The notes beneath the pieces are model-generated. The model ran no database searches and was not told where the DNA came from. It saw nothing but the letters and a program-made list of their open reading frames with translations. DNA of 11,865 nt. Source: Alphaproteobacteria bacterium (lineage in GTDB: Bacteria > Pseudomonadota > Alphaproteobacteria > Sphingomonadales > Sphingomonadaceae). Of this stretch, positions 1 through 6,507 are shown piece after piece (position 1 is the stretch's first letter; every line of letters begins with the position of its first letter). The position numbers and the translations under genes are program-made. Location: NCBI GenBank assembly GCA_018828205.1, contig JAHJWA010000011.1, forward strand, positions 1 to 11,865, given 5' to 3'.

Positions 1-239
1 GCTGGGGGACAAGCGAGGGCCTGGTCGAGATCACCAGCATGAACCACGGCTTTGCGGTCGATGGCGACAGCCTGCCCGCAGGCGTCGAGCAGACCCATGT
101 CTCGCTGTTCGACGGCACCAATTGCGGCATCGCGATCACCGACAAGCGCGCCTTCGGGGTCCAATACCACCCCGAGGCGAGCCCGGGCCCGCAGGACAGT
201 TTCTACCTGTTCGAGAAGTTCGTGGGGATGCTGGGGTGA
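1..239 (+). CDS. carA: Carbamoyl-phosphate synthase small chain, C-terminal part (glutaminase subunit)
   Basis: This is the 3' end of carA; the start lies outside the window and the reading frame begins at base 3. CarA hydrolyses glutamine and passes ammonia to CarB for carbamoyl phosphate, used in pyrimidine and arginine synthesis in the cytoplasm. The visible part is the end of the class I glutamine amidotransferase domain: an EITSMNHGFAVD stretch, then SLFDGTNCGI, then the motif QYHPEASPGP. The His at bases 168-170 and the Glu at 174-176 match the catalytic His and Glu of the Cys-His-Glu triad known from the E. coli enzyme; the nucleophilic Cys is upstream of the window. The frame ends normally with TGA after FEKFVGMLG. 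The partner gene carB lies downstream on the same strand, but about 546 bp of repeats and an opposite-strand gene separate them, so co-transcription is less certain than in a tight carAB operon. Confidence 0.96.
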   Translation, partial: WGTSEGLVEITSMNHGFAVDGDSLPAGVEQTHVSLFDGTNCGIAITDKRAFGVQYHPEASPGPQDSFYLFEKFVGMLG

Positions 240-260
240 GATCGTTGCGCCATTCTTTCT

Positions 261-293
261 CCCCTCCCCATGGGGAGGGGCCGGGGGTGGGGG
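261..293 (+). repeat. GC-rich palindromic repeat R1 (REP-like), downstream of carA
   Basis: A perfect 20-bp palindrome, CCCCTCCCCATGGGGAGGGG (261-280), is followed by a G-rich tail, CCGGGGGTGGGGG (281-293). The layout (palindrome, two bases, then a GGGGG(A/T)GGG-type tail) matches the two repeats at 333-369 and 736-771 when those are read on the minus strand. R1 is therefore an inverted relative of them. It begins 21 bases after the carA stop, so the hairpin could also act as a 3' end for carA mRNA, but no T-run follows. No function is demonstrated. Confidence 0.7.
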
Positions 294-332
294 CTCGGCA
301 GTGGTGAGGCCGTCCGACATCTCGGGCGTCAC

Positions 333-369
333 ACACCCATCCCCCGTCCCCTTCCCTGGAGGGAAGGGG
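333..369 (-). repeat. GC-rich hairpin repeat R2 (REP-like), left flank of DUF559 gene
   Basis: The element consists of ACACCCATCCCC, a few bases, then a hairpin with perfect 10-bp arms, CCCCTTCCCT (348-357) and AGGGAAGGGG (360-369), and a GG loop. The same head and identical arms recur in the same orientation at 736-771, so R2 and R3 are direct repeats of about 37 bp. R2 ends six bases before the stop codon of the DUF559 gene. Relative to R1 (261-293) it is inverted, with the G-rich tails facing each other, an arrangement like paired REP/BIME elements. Confidence 0.75.
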
Positions 370-375
370 GGCACT

Positions 376-792
376 TCAGCGCTCGTTTCGGGCGAGGGCG
401 ACTTCTTCTGCGATGGCTTCGAGCACTCCGTCGGTGTTTTCGAGGATCTCGTGGTTCCAGAAGCGGACCGCCTTGTAGCCATGGGCCTCGATCGCGCGGG
501 TTCTCCCTTCGTCAGGCAGGCTGCCAGAATGCTGGCCCCCGTCGCATTCGATCACCAGGCGCAGACTGCGGCAGGCGAAGTCCACGATATGATTGCCGAT
601 CGGAAACTGCCGGGTGAACTTCACCCCGCCAAGCTGGCTCGCCCGCAGGTGCGACCACAGCCGGCGCTCCGCATCGGTCATGTCGTTGCGCAGCCTGCGC
701 GCGCTGCCGGACAATCTTTTTTCCGCCAAACCTGTACACCCATCCCCAACCCCTTCCCTCAAGGGAAGGGGCTTCGGAGCACATAATGCCAC
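376..792 (-). CDS. DUF559 family protein (Vsr-like, predicted PD-(D/E)XK endonuclease fold)
   Basis: The longest open frame encodes 138 residues with the features of the DUF559 family, which is related to very-short-patch-repair (Vsr) endonucleases. Seen in order: ARRLRNDMTDAERRLW (residues 31-46), FPIGNHIVDF with Asp71, VIECDGGQH with Glu82, Asp84 and His88, then GYKAVRFWNHEIL (105-117). Asp71 and the Glu82-x-Asp84 pair are the likely metal-binding acidic residues by family analogy. The start is uncertain. The coordinates use the GTG at 790-792, which overlaps the carB start; the first ~21 codons then run through repeat R3 and look non-native. Better protein starts may be TTG at 727-729 or 712-714, or ATG at 679-681 (which would cut into the conserved RRLRN stretch). 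No convincing Shine-Dalgarno sequence was found. The gene lies antisense between carA and carB, bracketed by direct repeats R2 and R3. DNA cleavage activity and biological role are unproven. Confidence 0.82.
   Translation of the reverse strand: MALCAPKPLPLREGVGDGCTGLAEKRLSGSARRLRNDMTDAERRLWSHLRASQLGGVKFTRQFPIGNHIVDFACRSLRLVIECDGGQHSGSLPDEGRTRAIEAHGYKAVRFWNHEILENTDGVLEAIAEEVALARNER
736..771 (-). repeat. GC-rich hairpin repeat R3 (REP-like), right flank of DUF559 gene
   Basis: This is a second copy of R2 in direct orientation: ACACCCATCCCC, AA, then arms CCCCTTCCCT (750-759) and AGGGAAGGGG (762-771) around a CA loop. The arms match R2 exactly; only the linker and loop bases differ. The right arm ends four bases before the GGAG ribosome-binding site of carB, and the repeat also overlaps the 5' part of the longest DUF559 frame. 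It could form a very stable hairpin in the carB leader RNA. Confidence 0.75.
776..779 (+). promoter_or_regulatory. carB ribosome-binding site abutting repeat R3
   Basis: GGAG at 776-779 sits six bases before the carB ATG at 786. It supports that start, which also gives the family-typical N-terminus MPRRTDIQSILVIGAGPI. The site begins only five bases after the R3 hairpin arm ends at 771, so structure in the repeat may affect ribosome access. Confidence 0.7.
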
Positions 793-3700
793 GTCGGACA
801 GACATACAATCCATCCTCGTCATCGGCGCCGGGCCGATCATCATCGGTCAGGCCTGCGAGTTCGACTATTCGGGCACGCAGGCGATCAAGGCGTTGCGCG
901 AGGAGGGTTACCGGGTCGTCCTGGTCAATTCCAACCCCGCCACGATCATGACCGATCCGGACATGGCGGACGCGACCTATATCGAGCCGATCACCCCCGA
1001 GATCGTCGCGAAAATCATCGCCAAGGAGCGCCCCGATGCGCTGCTCCCGACCATGGGCGGGCAGACCGCGCTCAATTGCGCGTTGGCGCTCGATGCCGAT
1101 GGCACGCTGAAGAAATATGGCGTCGAGATGATCGGCGCGCGCGCCGATGCGATCGACAAGGCCGAGAACCGCAACCGGTTCCGCGAGGCGATGGACGCGA
1201 TCGGGCTCGAAAGCGCGCGCAGCGGGATCGCGCAATCGGTGGACCAGGCGCATGAGGTGCTCGAGCGCACCGGCCTGCCGGCGATCATCCGTCCCAGCTT
1301 CACGCTCGGCGGGACCGGCGGCGGGATTGCCTACAACAAGGCCGAGTTCGAGCGGATCGTGCGCGAGGGGCTCGATGCCTCGCCGACCAAGGAAGTGCTG
1401 ATCGAGGAATCGCTGCTCGGCTGGAAAGAGTTCGAGATGGAGGTGGTGCGCGATTCCAAGGACAATTGCATCATCATCTGCGCGATCGAGAATGTCGATC
1501 CGATGGGCGTCCACACCGGCGATTCGATCACCGTCGCCCCGGCGCTGACGCTGACCGACAAGGAATACCAGATCATGCGCTCGGCCAGCATCGCGGTGCT
1601 GCGCGAGATCGGGGTCGAGACCGGCGGGTCCAACGTCCAGTTCGCGGTCAATCCCGCGGACGGGCGGCTGATCGTGATTGAGATGAACCCGCGCGTCTCG
1701 CGCAGCTCCGCGCTGGCGTCCAAGGCGACCGGTTTCCCGATCGCGCGGATCGCCGCCAAGCTGGCGGTGGGCTACACGCTCGACGAGCTGACCAACGAGA
1801 TCACCGGCGCGACGCCGGCCAGCTTCGAGCCCACCATCGACTATGTCGTCACCAAGATCCCGCGCTTCGCCTTCGAGAAGTTCAAGGGCGCCAAGCCCGA
1901 GCTCTCGACCGCGATGAAATCGGTGGGCGAGGTGATGGCGATCGGGCGCAGCTTCGCCGAGAGCATGCAGAAGGCGCTGCGTGGGCTGGAGACCGGGCTC
2001 GACGGATTCAACCGCGTACCCGAGCTCGAGGGAGTCTCGAAAGACAAGATCACCGCCGCGCTGTCGCAGCGCACGCCCGAGCGGATCCTGCGGATCGCGC
2101 AGGCCTTCCGCGAGGAGCTGACGGTGGAGGAAGTGCAGGCGATCACCGGCTTCGACCCGTGGTTCCTGCGCCAGATCGCGGCGATCGTCTACGAAGAGCA
2201 GATGATCGGCCACAACGGCCTGCCGCGCGACGCGGTGGAGATGCGGCGACTGAAAGCGATGGGCTTTTCCGACAAGCGGCTGGCCACGCTGGCGGTGCGC
2301 TCGGTCGGCGTCGCGGGCGGCATGGGCGAGACCCAGGCGCGCCGCTCGGGCCTGCTCCACGACGCCTTGCGCGCCATGGCCGGCGCCACCAGCGAGCGCG
2401 AGGTCCGCGACCTGCGCCGCAAGCTCGGCGTCGAGCCGGTGTTCAAGCGGATCGACAGCTGCGCGGCCGAGTTCGAGGCGGTGACGCCCTATATGTATTC
2501 GACCTACGAGGCGCCCAGCTTCGGAGAGGCGGAGAACGAGGCGCGGCCCTCTGATCGCCGCAAGATCGTGATCCTGGGCGGCGGGCCCAACCGCATCGGC
2601 CAGGGGATCGAGTTCGACTATTGCTGCGTCCACGCCTGCTTCGCGTTGGCCGAGGCGGGCTACGAGACCATCATGGTCAATTGCAATCCCGAGACCGTCT
2701 CGACCGATTACGACACCTCCGACCGGCTCTATTTCGAGCCGCTGACCGAGGAGGACGTGCTCGAGATCCTGCGCGTCGAGCAGCAGGCAGGCGAGCTGGT
2801 TGGGGTGATCGTCCAATTGGGCGGACAGACCCCGCTCAAGCTCGCGGCCGCGCTCGAGCGCGAGGGGATCCCGATCCTGGGCACAAGCCCCGACGCGATC
2901 GATCTCGCCGAGGACCGCGAGCGCTTCGCCCGGCTGGTCAACAAGCTCGGGCTCAAGCAGCCCGACAATGGCATCGCCAAGAGCCGCGACGAGGCGGCCG
3001 CGGTGGCGCGGACGATCGGCTATCCGGTGCTGCTGCGACCCAGCTATGTGCTGGGGGGCAGGGCGATGGAGATCGTCGATTCCGAAGCCCAGCTCGATGA
3101 TTACATCGCCACCGCGGTCAATGTTTCGGGCGACAGCCCGGTGCTGGTCGACCAATATCTGCGCGACGCGATCGAATGCGATGTCGATGTCATCTCCGAT
3201 GGCGTCGAGGTTCGCATCGCCGGGGTGATGCAGCATATCGAGGAAGCGGGCGTCCACTCGGGCGACAGCGCCTGCACGCTGCCGCCCTACAGCCTGTCGG
3301 ACGACATCGTCGCCGAAATGGAGCGCCAGGCGCACCAGCTGGCGCTCGCGCTCGATGTCCGCGGGCTGATGAACGTCCAATTCGCGGTCCAGGACGGGCC
3401 CGACGGGCAGGAGGTCTTCCTGATCGAGGTCAATCCGCGCGCGAGCCGCACCGTGCCCTTCGTCGCCAAGGCGATCGGCCGCCCGGTCGCCAAGATCGCC
3501 GCGCGGGTCATGGCGGGCGAACCGCTCTCCAATTTCGAGCCCTTCGACATTCGCCCTAAGCATATGAGCGTCAAGGAAGCGGTCTTCCCCTTCGCGCGCT
3601 TCCCGGGCTCGGATCCGGCGCTTTCGCCGGAGATGAAGAGCACCGGCGAGGTCATGGGGATCGACGCCGATTTCCCCGCTGCCTTCCTCAAATCTCAGAT

Positions 3701-4121
3701 GGGCGCAGGCATGGTCCTGCCGCGCGAGGGCACGCTGTTCGTCTCGGTCAAGCATAGCGACAAGCCGGTCATCGTGCCTGCCGTCAGGACGCTGATAGAG
3801 ATGGGCTTCAAGGTCATCGCCACCGACGGAACTCAGGCCTATCTGGCCGAGCAGGGTCTGGCGGTGACGCGGGTCAACAAGGTCGCCGAGGGACGCCCGC
3901 ATGTGGTCGATGCGATCATCGACGGCGAGGTCGATCTGATCTTCAACACCACCGAGGGTTGGCAGTCGCTGCTGGACTCGCAATCGATCCGCGCCTCTGC
4001 GCTCGATCGCAAGGTTCCATCCTACACCACCGCCGCCGCATCGCTCGCCGCCGCGCGCGCGATCGCGGAAGTTCGCCCCGGCGAACTTGAAGTGCGCTCG
4101 CTGCAAGACTATTATAGCTAG
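786..4121 (+). CDS. carB: Carbamoyl-phosphate synthase large chain
   Basis: This complete 1111-residue CarB makes carbamoyl phosphate from bicarbonate, two ATP and ammonia supplied by CarA. It feeds pyrimidine synthesis (with PyrB) and arginine synthesis (with ArgF). The layout is the usual one: a carboxyphosphate ATP-grasp half (about 1-400), an oligomerisation region, a carbamoyl-phosphate ATP-grasp half (about 590-975), and a C-terminal MGS-like allosteric domain (about 976-1111). RPSFTLGG with Arg169 and EMNPRVSR with Glu299 fall at the same positions as in the E. coli enzyme. Their second-half counterparts are RPSYVLGG (Arg751) and EVNPRASR (Glu881). The protein is about 38 residues longer than the 1073 of E. 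coli. The gene ends with TAG and greA follows about 100 bp downstream on the same strand. The long antisense open frame beneath it is a codon-bias shadow. Confidence 0.98.
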   Translation: MPRRTDIQSILVIGAGPIIIGQACEFDYSGTQAIKALREEGYRVVLVNSNPATIMTDPDMADATYIEPITPEIVAKIIAKERPDALLPTMGGQTALNCALALDADGTLKKYGVEMIGARADAIDKAENRNRFREAMDAIGLESARSGIAQSVDQAHEVLERTGLPAIIRPSFTLGGTGGGIAYNKAEFERIVREGLDASPTKEVLIEESLLGWKEFEMEVVRDSKDNCIIICAIENVDPMGVHTGDSITVAPALTLTDKEYQIMRSASIAVLREIGVETGGSNVQFAVNPADGRLIVIEMNPRVSRSSALASKATGFPIARIAAKLAVGYTLDELTNEITGATPASFEPTIDYVVTKIPRFAFEKFKGAKPELSTAMKSVGEVMAIGRSFAESMQKALRGLETGLDGFNRVPELEGVSKDKITAALSQRTPERILRIAQAFREELTVEEVQAITGFDPWFLRQIAAIVYEEQMIGHNGLPRDAVEMRRLKAMGFSDKRLATLAVRSVGVAGGMGETQARRSGLLHDALRAMAGATSEREVRDLRRKLGVEPVFKRIDSCAAEFEAVTPYMYSTYEAPSFGEAENEARPSDRRKIVILGGGPNRIGQGIEFDYCCVHACFALAEAGYETIMVNCNPETVSTDYDTSDRLYFEPLTEEDVLEILRVEQQAGELVGVIVQLGGQTPLKLAAALEREGIPILGTSPDAIDLAEDRERFARLVNKLGLKQPDNGIAKSRDEAAAVARTIGYPVLLRPSYVLGGRAMEIVDSEAQLDDYIATAVNVSGDSPVLVDQYLRDAIECDVDVISDGVEVRIAGVMQHIEEAGVHSGDSACTLPPYSLSDDIVAEMERQAHQLALALDVRGLMNVQFAVQDGPDGQEVFLIEVNPRASRTVPFVAKAIGRPVAKIAARVMAGEPLSNFEPFDIRPKHMSVKEAVFPFARFPGSDPALSPEMKSTGEVMGIDADFPAAFLKSQMGAGMVLPREGTLFVSVKHSDKPVIVPAVRTLIEMGFKVIATDGTQAYLAEQGLAVTRVNKVAEGRPHVVDAIIDGEVDLIFNTTEGWQSLLDSQSIRASALDRKVPSYTTAAASLAAARAIAEVRPGELEVRSLQDYYS

Positions 4122-4222
4122 CTAACAATTCTCCTTCCGGACATTCCACGCTGATCGAACCGCTTTTCCGAGCGGCGCAGCCTCGAATTGCCGGTAGGAC
4201 AACAGGAAGGACACGGGTCCGA

Positions 4223-4690
4223 ATGGATAAGGTACCGATGCTCGCCGAGGGTTATGACAAGCTCATGACCGATCTCAGGGCGCTGCGCGAAGAGCGCCCG
4301 CGCGTGGTCGACGCGATCGAGGAAGCGCGCGCGCATGGCGATCTGTCCGAAAACGCGGAATACCATGCCGCGAAGGAGCGCCAGGGTCAGATCGAGATGA
4401 ACATCGCGGACATCGAGGACAAGGTAACCCGCGCGCAGATCATCGATCCCACCACGCTCTCGGGCGATCGGATCCAGTTCGGTGCAACCGTGACGCTGCT
4501 CGACGAAAACGACAAGCCGGTCAAATATCAGATCGTCGGCGTGGTCGAGGCCGATGCCAACAAGGGCCGCATCTCGTACAATTCGCCCATCGGCCGCGCG
4601 CTGATCGGCAAGAGCCTCAAGGACGAGGTCGAGGTCACCGTGCCCTCGGGCGACAAGTTCTACCTGGTCGAGAAGATCGAGTTCATCTGA
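4223..4690 (+). CDS. greA: Transcription elongation factor GreA
   Basis: A 155-residue GreA, close to the 158 of E. coli. GreA enters the secondary channel of backtracked RNA polymerase and stimulates cleavage of the 3' RNA, rescuing stalled complexes. The N-terminal coiled coil (about 8-75) carries the diagnostic tip sequence HGDLSENAEYHAAKERQ, with Asp40 and Glu43 as the acidic residues that act with the polymerase Mg2+. The C-terminal FKBP-like domain includes FGATVTLLD, ISYNSPIGRALIGK and the ending EKIEFI. The start is supported by AGGAAGGA at 4204-4211, 11 bases upstream of the ATG. The 101-bp gap after carB shows no clear promoter, only a weak CCGCT/AGCGG hairpin at 4160-4175, so greA may be partly read from carB or have its own unrecognised promoter. 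Confidence 0.97.
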   Translation: MDKVPMLAEGYDKLMTDLRALREERPRVVDAIEEARAHGDLSENAEYHAAKERQGQIEMNIADIEDKVTRAQIIDPTTLSGDRIQFGATVTLLDENDKPVKYQIVGVVEADANKGRISYNSPIGRALIGKSLKDEVEVTVPSGDKFYLVEKIEFI

Positions 4691-4692
4691 GC

Positions 4693-4716
4693 GGAAAGGC
4701 TTTCAGCAAGCCTTCC
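4693..4716 (+). terminator. Possible greA terminator hairpin
   Basis: Directly after the greA stop, AAGGCTT (4696-4702) pairs with AAGCCTT (4708-4714) around a five-base loop. Two more G-C pairs at the base sit beyond a single bulged A. No T-run follows on the plus strand, so this is a candidate only; the stronger hairpin at 4735-4767 is the second part of the same convergent junction. Confidence 0.4.
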
Positions 4717-4734
4717 CAAAACCCGATATCCGAT

Positions 4735-4767
4735 CGCCGGGGAGCCGCATCAGCGCGGTCCCCGGCG
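4735..4767. terminator. Strong hairpin in convergent greA / DUF4170 junction, possible bidirectional terminator
   Basis: CGCCGGGGA (4735-4743) pairs perfectly with TCCCCGGCG (4759-4767), and an inner CCGC/GCGG stem extends it. It lies between greA (plus) and the DUF4170 gene (minus, stop at 4774-4776), which converge here. A plus-strand TTGTCGTC follows; there is no strong T-run on either side. A bidirectional terminator or mRNA 3'-end stabiliser is inferred from position and stability. Confidence 0.55.
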
Positions 4768-4773
4768 TTGTCG

Positions 4774-5004
4774 TCAAAGGCTCGGGTTCAGCAGCTTGTG
4801 CAGATGGACGACGACGTATTTCATCTCGGCATCGTCGACGGTGCGCTGGGCATTGGCGCGCCACATTTCTTCCGCCGTTTCGTAGTCGGAATAAACCCCC
4901 ACGACATGGACCGATTCCGGGTCCTTGAACTCCATGGTCCGGGGATCGGAAACGCGGCCCCCCATCACGAGGTAGAGCGTTTGTTGGGCGGTGGTTTCTT
5001 CCAT
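4774..5004 (-). CDS. DUF4170 family small protein
   Basis: A 76-residue cytoplasmic protein that fits the alphaproteobacterial DUF4170 family, known only as conserved and uncharacterised. Recognisable stretches are TLYLVMGGRVSDP near the N-terminus, VHVVGVYSDYETAEEMWRA in the middle and MKYVVVHLHKLLNP at the end. The alternating hydrophobic strands and helix suggest a small alpha/beta fold. The ATG at 5002-5004 was chosen because GAAGG (5014-5018) lies nine bases upstream and the family-like sequence starts there; the in-frame extension to 5082 has no such support and would run through the hairpin at 5066-5097. There is no signal peptide or membrane segment. That hairpin separates it from the membrane-protein operon upstream, so it is probably a separate transcript. 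No function is assigned. Confidence 0.85.
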   Translation of the reverse strand: MEETTAQQTLYLVMGGRVSDPRTMEFKDPESVHVVGVYSDYETAEEMWRANAQRTVDDAEMKYVVVHLHKLLNPSL

Positions 5005-5065
5005 GGCGATCGGCCTTCGTCTGGGGTGGATGTCCTGGGGAGGGAGTGTCGCGCCCCATAAAGCA

Positions 5066-5097
5066 AGCGGCGCGACAGGCAAGCCCGTCGCGCCGCT
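5066..5097 (-). terminator. Rho-independent-type terminator of the membrane-protein operon
   Basis: Perfect 11-bp arms AGCGGCGCGAC (5066-5076) and GTCGCGCCGCT (5087-5097) enclose a 10-base loop. Read on the minus strand, the stem is followed by TGCTTTAT, a short T-rich stretch. It lies 37 bases past the stop of the last operon gene and before the DUF4170 gene, which fits termination of minus-strand transcription. The T-run is imperfect, so some readthrough is possible. Confidence 0.7.
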
Positions 5098-5134
5098 CGA
5101 ATTTCCGCGTCCGGAGCGCCCGGATCGCTGGCGA

Positions 5135-5653
5135 TCAGTGGTTCAGACGCGAGCGCAGGTCGCGCATGGTGCGCGACGCCTTGCGTCCCGCGCGACGCTT
5201 CGTGCCGCGCAGCGCATCGCCTGCGGCATCGGCACGGTAGGCCGCATCGCGGCGCAGGCTGCGCGCCGCCGAACTCAGCGTTTCGCTGAGATCCTGAAGG
5301 CCGTCCGAACCCGAGCGCGCAGCAGCCGACGTTGCGGTACCCGCGCGATCAAAGGCGTTCAGCCCGTAACTCATCGCGGTGTCTGCAGCCATCGCGGCCA
5401 GTGCGCCGGTGCGGCGGGTCAGGCGACGCCCCGGACGCGTCATGGCGCCGATCGCGAGGCCCAAACCGATCGCACCGGCGACGGTGGCAAGCGGGTGGCG
5501 CTTCGCGAAATCGGTGACCGTGTCAGCCGCTTCCCTGGCGATATCGCCAACGCTGCGCTCCTCGTTGCGCTGCTCGGCCGCGCCGATCTTCTCGCGCAGC
5601 CGCGCGCGCTTGTCTTCGTCGGTCAGGATCTTGGTGCCGGTCTCTTCACTCAT
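5135..5653 (-). CDS. DUF883/ElaB-like membrane-anchored protein, last gene of stress operon
   Basis: This 172-residue protein has a charged N-terminal helix region (1-50), a glycine/alanine-rich hydrophobic segment, HPLATVAGAIGLGLAIGAMT (53-72), then a second mildly hydrophobic stretch (about 84-100) and a strongly basic C-terminal region (about 133-172, rich in Arg and Lys). The segment after KRHPLATV resembles the membrane anchor of the DUF883 group (E. coli ElaB, YqjD, YgaM). In that group the anchor is at the C-terminus, so here family membership is only probable. The ATG at 5651-5653 has GGAG (5660-5663) seven bases upstream; the longer frame to 5827 overlaps the preceding gene and was rejected. 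It follows the Asp/His-tailed gene by 29 bases in the same direction and is followed by a strong hairpin. The basic tail could bind nucleic acid, ribosomes or acidic lipid; this is inference. Confidence 0.75.
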   Translation of the reverse strand: MSEETGTKILTDEDKRARLREKIGAAEQRNEERSVGDIAREAADTVTDFAKRHPLATVAGAIGLGLAIGAMTRPGRRLTRRTGALAAMAADTAMSYGLNAFDRAGTATSAAARSGSDGLQDLSETLSSAARSLRRDAAYRADAAGDALRGTKRRAGRKASRTMRDLRSRLNH

Positions 5654-5682
5654 GGTAATCTCCGAATTCTGATGTCTGGGTG

Positions 5683-6057
5683 TCAACGACGCCAGCGGTT
5701 GCCCTGTTCCGCGTCGGCGTCGTAATGATCGCGGTCGTGGCGATCGTCGTAATCCTCGTGCTCGTCGTCGCGCCCGTCCGCATCCTCGCCAAACAGCGCC
5801 TCGAGGATCGGGTGGCGCGCGAACCACAGCACCAGCGCCGCGACGATCGCGGCCAGAGCGCCCTTATTGTCCGCCGCGACCTCGACCGCTTCGTCGTAAA
5901 CGTCGGTTGCACCTTCGGCGATGCGATCGGCCGCCCGCGCGCCAAGACCGCGTTCGGCGAGATCGGCGCGAAGATGCGCGATGTCGGCCTCGACCAGAGC
6001 CTTGGCCGAATTGCGCAGGTGCAGGTCTTCTATCATTCTGAGACGCGCATTGGTCAT
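5683..6057 (-). CDS. Small one-TM protein with Asp/His-rich C-terminal tail
   Basis: A 124-residue protein of no family I can name. Residues 1-60 look amphipathic and helical (RMIEDLHLRNSAKALVEADI and onward). Residues 66-88 form a single hydrophobic segment, GALAAIVAALVLWFARHPILEAL. Residues 90-124 are a low-complexity tail dominated by Asp, Glu, His, Arg and Tyr, ending GNRWRR. The start is firm: the ATG at 6055-6057 overlaps the TGA of the upstream holin-like gene (ATGA, four-base overlap), so the two are probably translationally coupled. The longer frame to 6171 would lie inside the upstream gene and was rejected. Its place in the operon, between a YqjE-like protein and a DUF883-like protein, suggests an envelope or stress role. 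Confidence 0.78.
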   Translation of the reverse strand: MTNARLRMIEDLHLRNSAKALVEADIAHLRADLAERGLGARAADRIAEGATDVYDEAVEVAADNKGALAAIVAALVLWFARHPILEALFGEDADGRDDEHEDYDDRHDRDHYDADAEQGNRWRR

Positions 6058-6488
6058 TTTGCGTCCTCCGCGAAGGCGGAACGGATTGCGACCATCTTCG
6101 CGCGCAGTTTGCGGGCGAGGACAAGGCCGAGAACGCCCAGCGCGAGCGTGACGATCGCGGTCGCAATCCACGGACCCACCAGCGTCATCAACGAGATCAG
6201 CAGACCAACGGTCAGCGCAATCGCCGCGAGGTGGAACAGTCCGAGCGCGCCCGCACCATAGGCAAGGGCGAATTTCGTCTGCTCGCCGACATAGCCGGCC
6301 CGGCTCTTCTGGTAGGCGACCTCGGCCTGGGCATAGGTCTTCCCGTCTTCGAACAGCGCCGCCAGATCGTCGAACAGGGAGGGAGGGGGAGGGCCCGCCT
6401 CCGCCTCGCCGTCCTGATAGGGATCGGGCAGATCGGTCGCGCCGATATGCGGTTGCTTCGTTGCGATGTCGCTATCCAATCCGGTCAT
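6054..6488 (-). CDS. Phage_holin_3_6 / YqjE-like inner-membrane protein
   Basis: A 144-residue protein resembling the PF07332 family (putative holin-X, holin superfamily III; E. coli YqjE). It has an acidic, Pro-rich N-terminal tail (1-36), a cytoplasmic-type helix with SLFDDLAALFEDGKTYAQAE (37-56), and a hairpin of two membrane segments at about 75-100 and 106-125 separated by GPW. A basic RKLRAK stretch follows the second segment. Despite the name, family members in chromosomal stress operons are not known lysis proteins. The ATG at 6486-6488 was chosen over the upstream TTG at 6525-6527; GGGA lies seven bases ahead and the gap to the upstream gene is 19 bases. The stop overlaps the next start (ATGA). 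There are no neighbouring phage genes, so prophage origin is unlikely. Confidence 0.82.
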   Translation of the reverse strand: MTGLDSDIATKQPHIGATDLPDPYQDGEAEAGPPPPSLFDDLAALFEDGKTYAQAEVAYQKSRAGYVGEQTKFALAYGAGALGLFHLAAIALTVGLLISLMTLVGPWIATAIVTLALGVLGLVLARKLRAKMVAIRSAFAEDAK

Positions 6489-6507
6489 GCTCCGATCCCG
6501 GGCGCGC

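Noticed and set aside
759..4106. An uninterrupted antisense frame of 1115 codons opposite carB
   Set aside because: It mirrors carB almost end to end and its translation is Arg/Asp/Leu/His-heavy with no recognisable domain. High-GC codon bias in the sense gene removes stop codons from this antisense frame, so a shadow is the simpler explanation.
6054..6488. The holin-family label as evidence for a prophage or lysis cassette
   Set aside because: No endolysin, capsid, integrase or attachment site is nearby, and the companion genes and promoter fit a chromosomal stress operon of the YqjE type.
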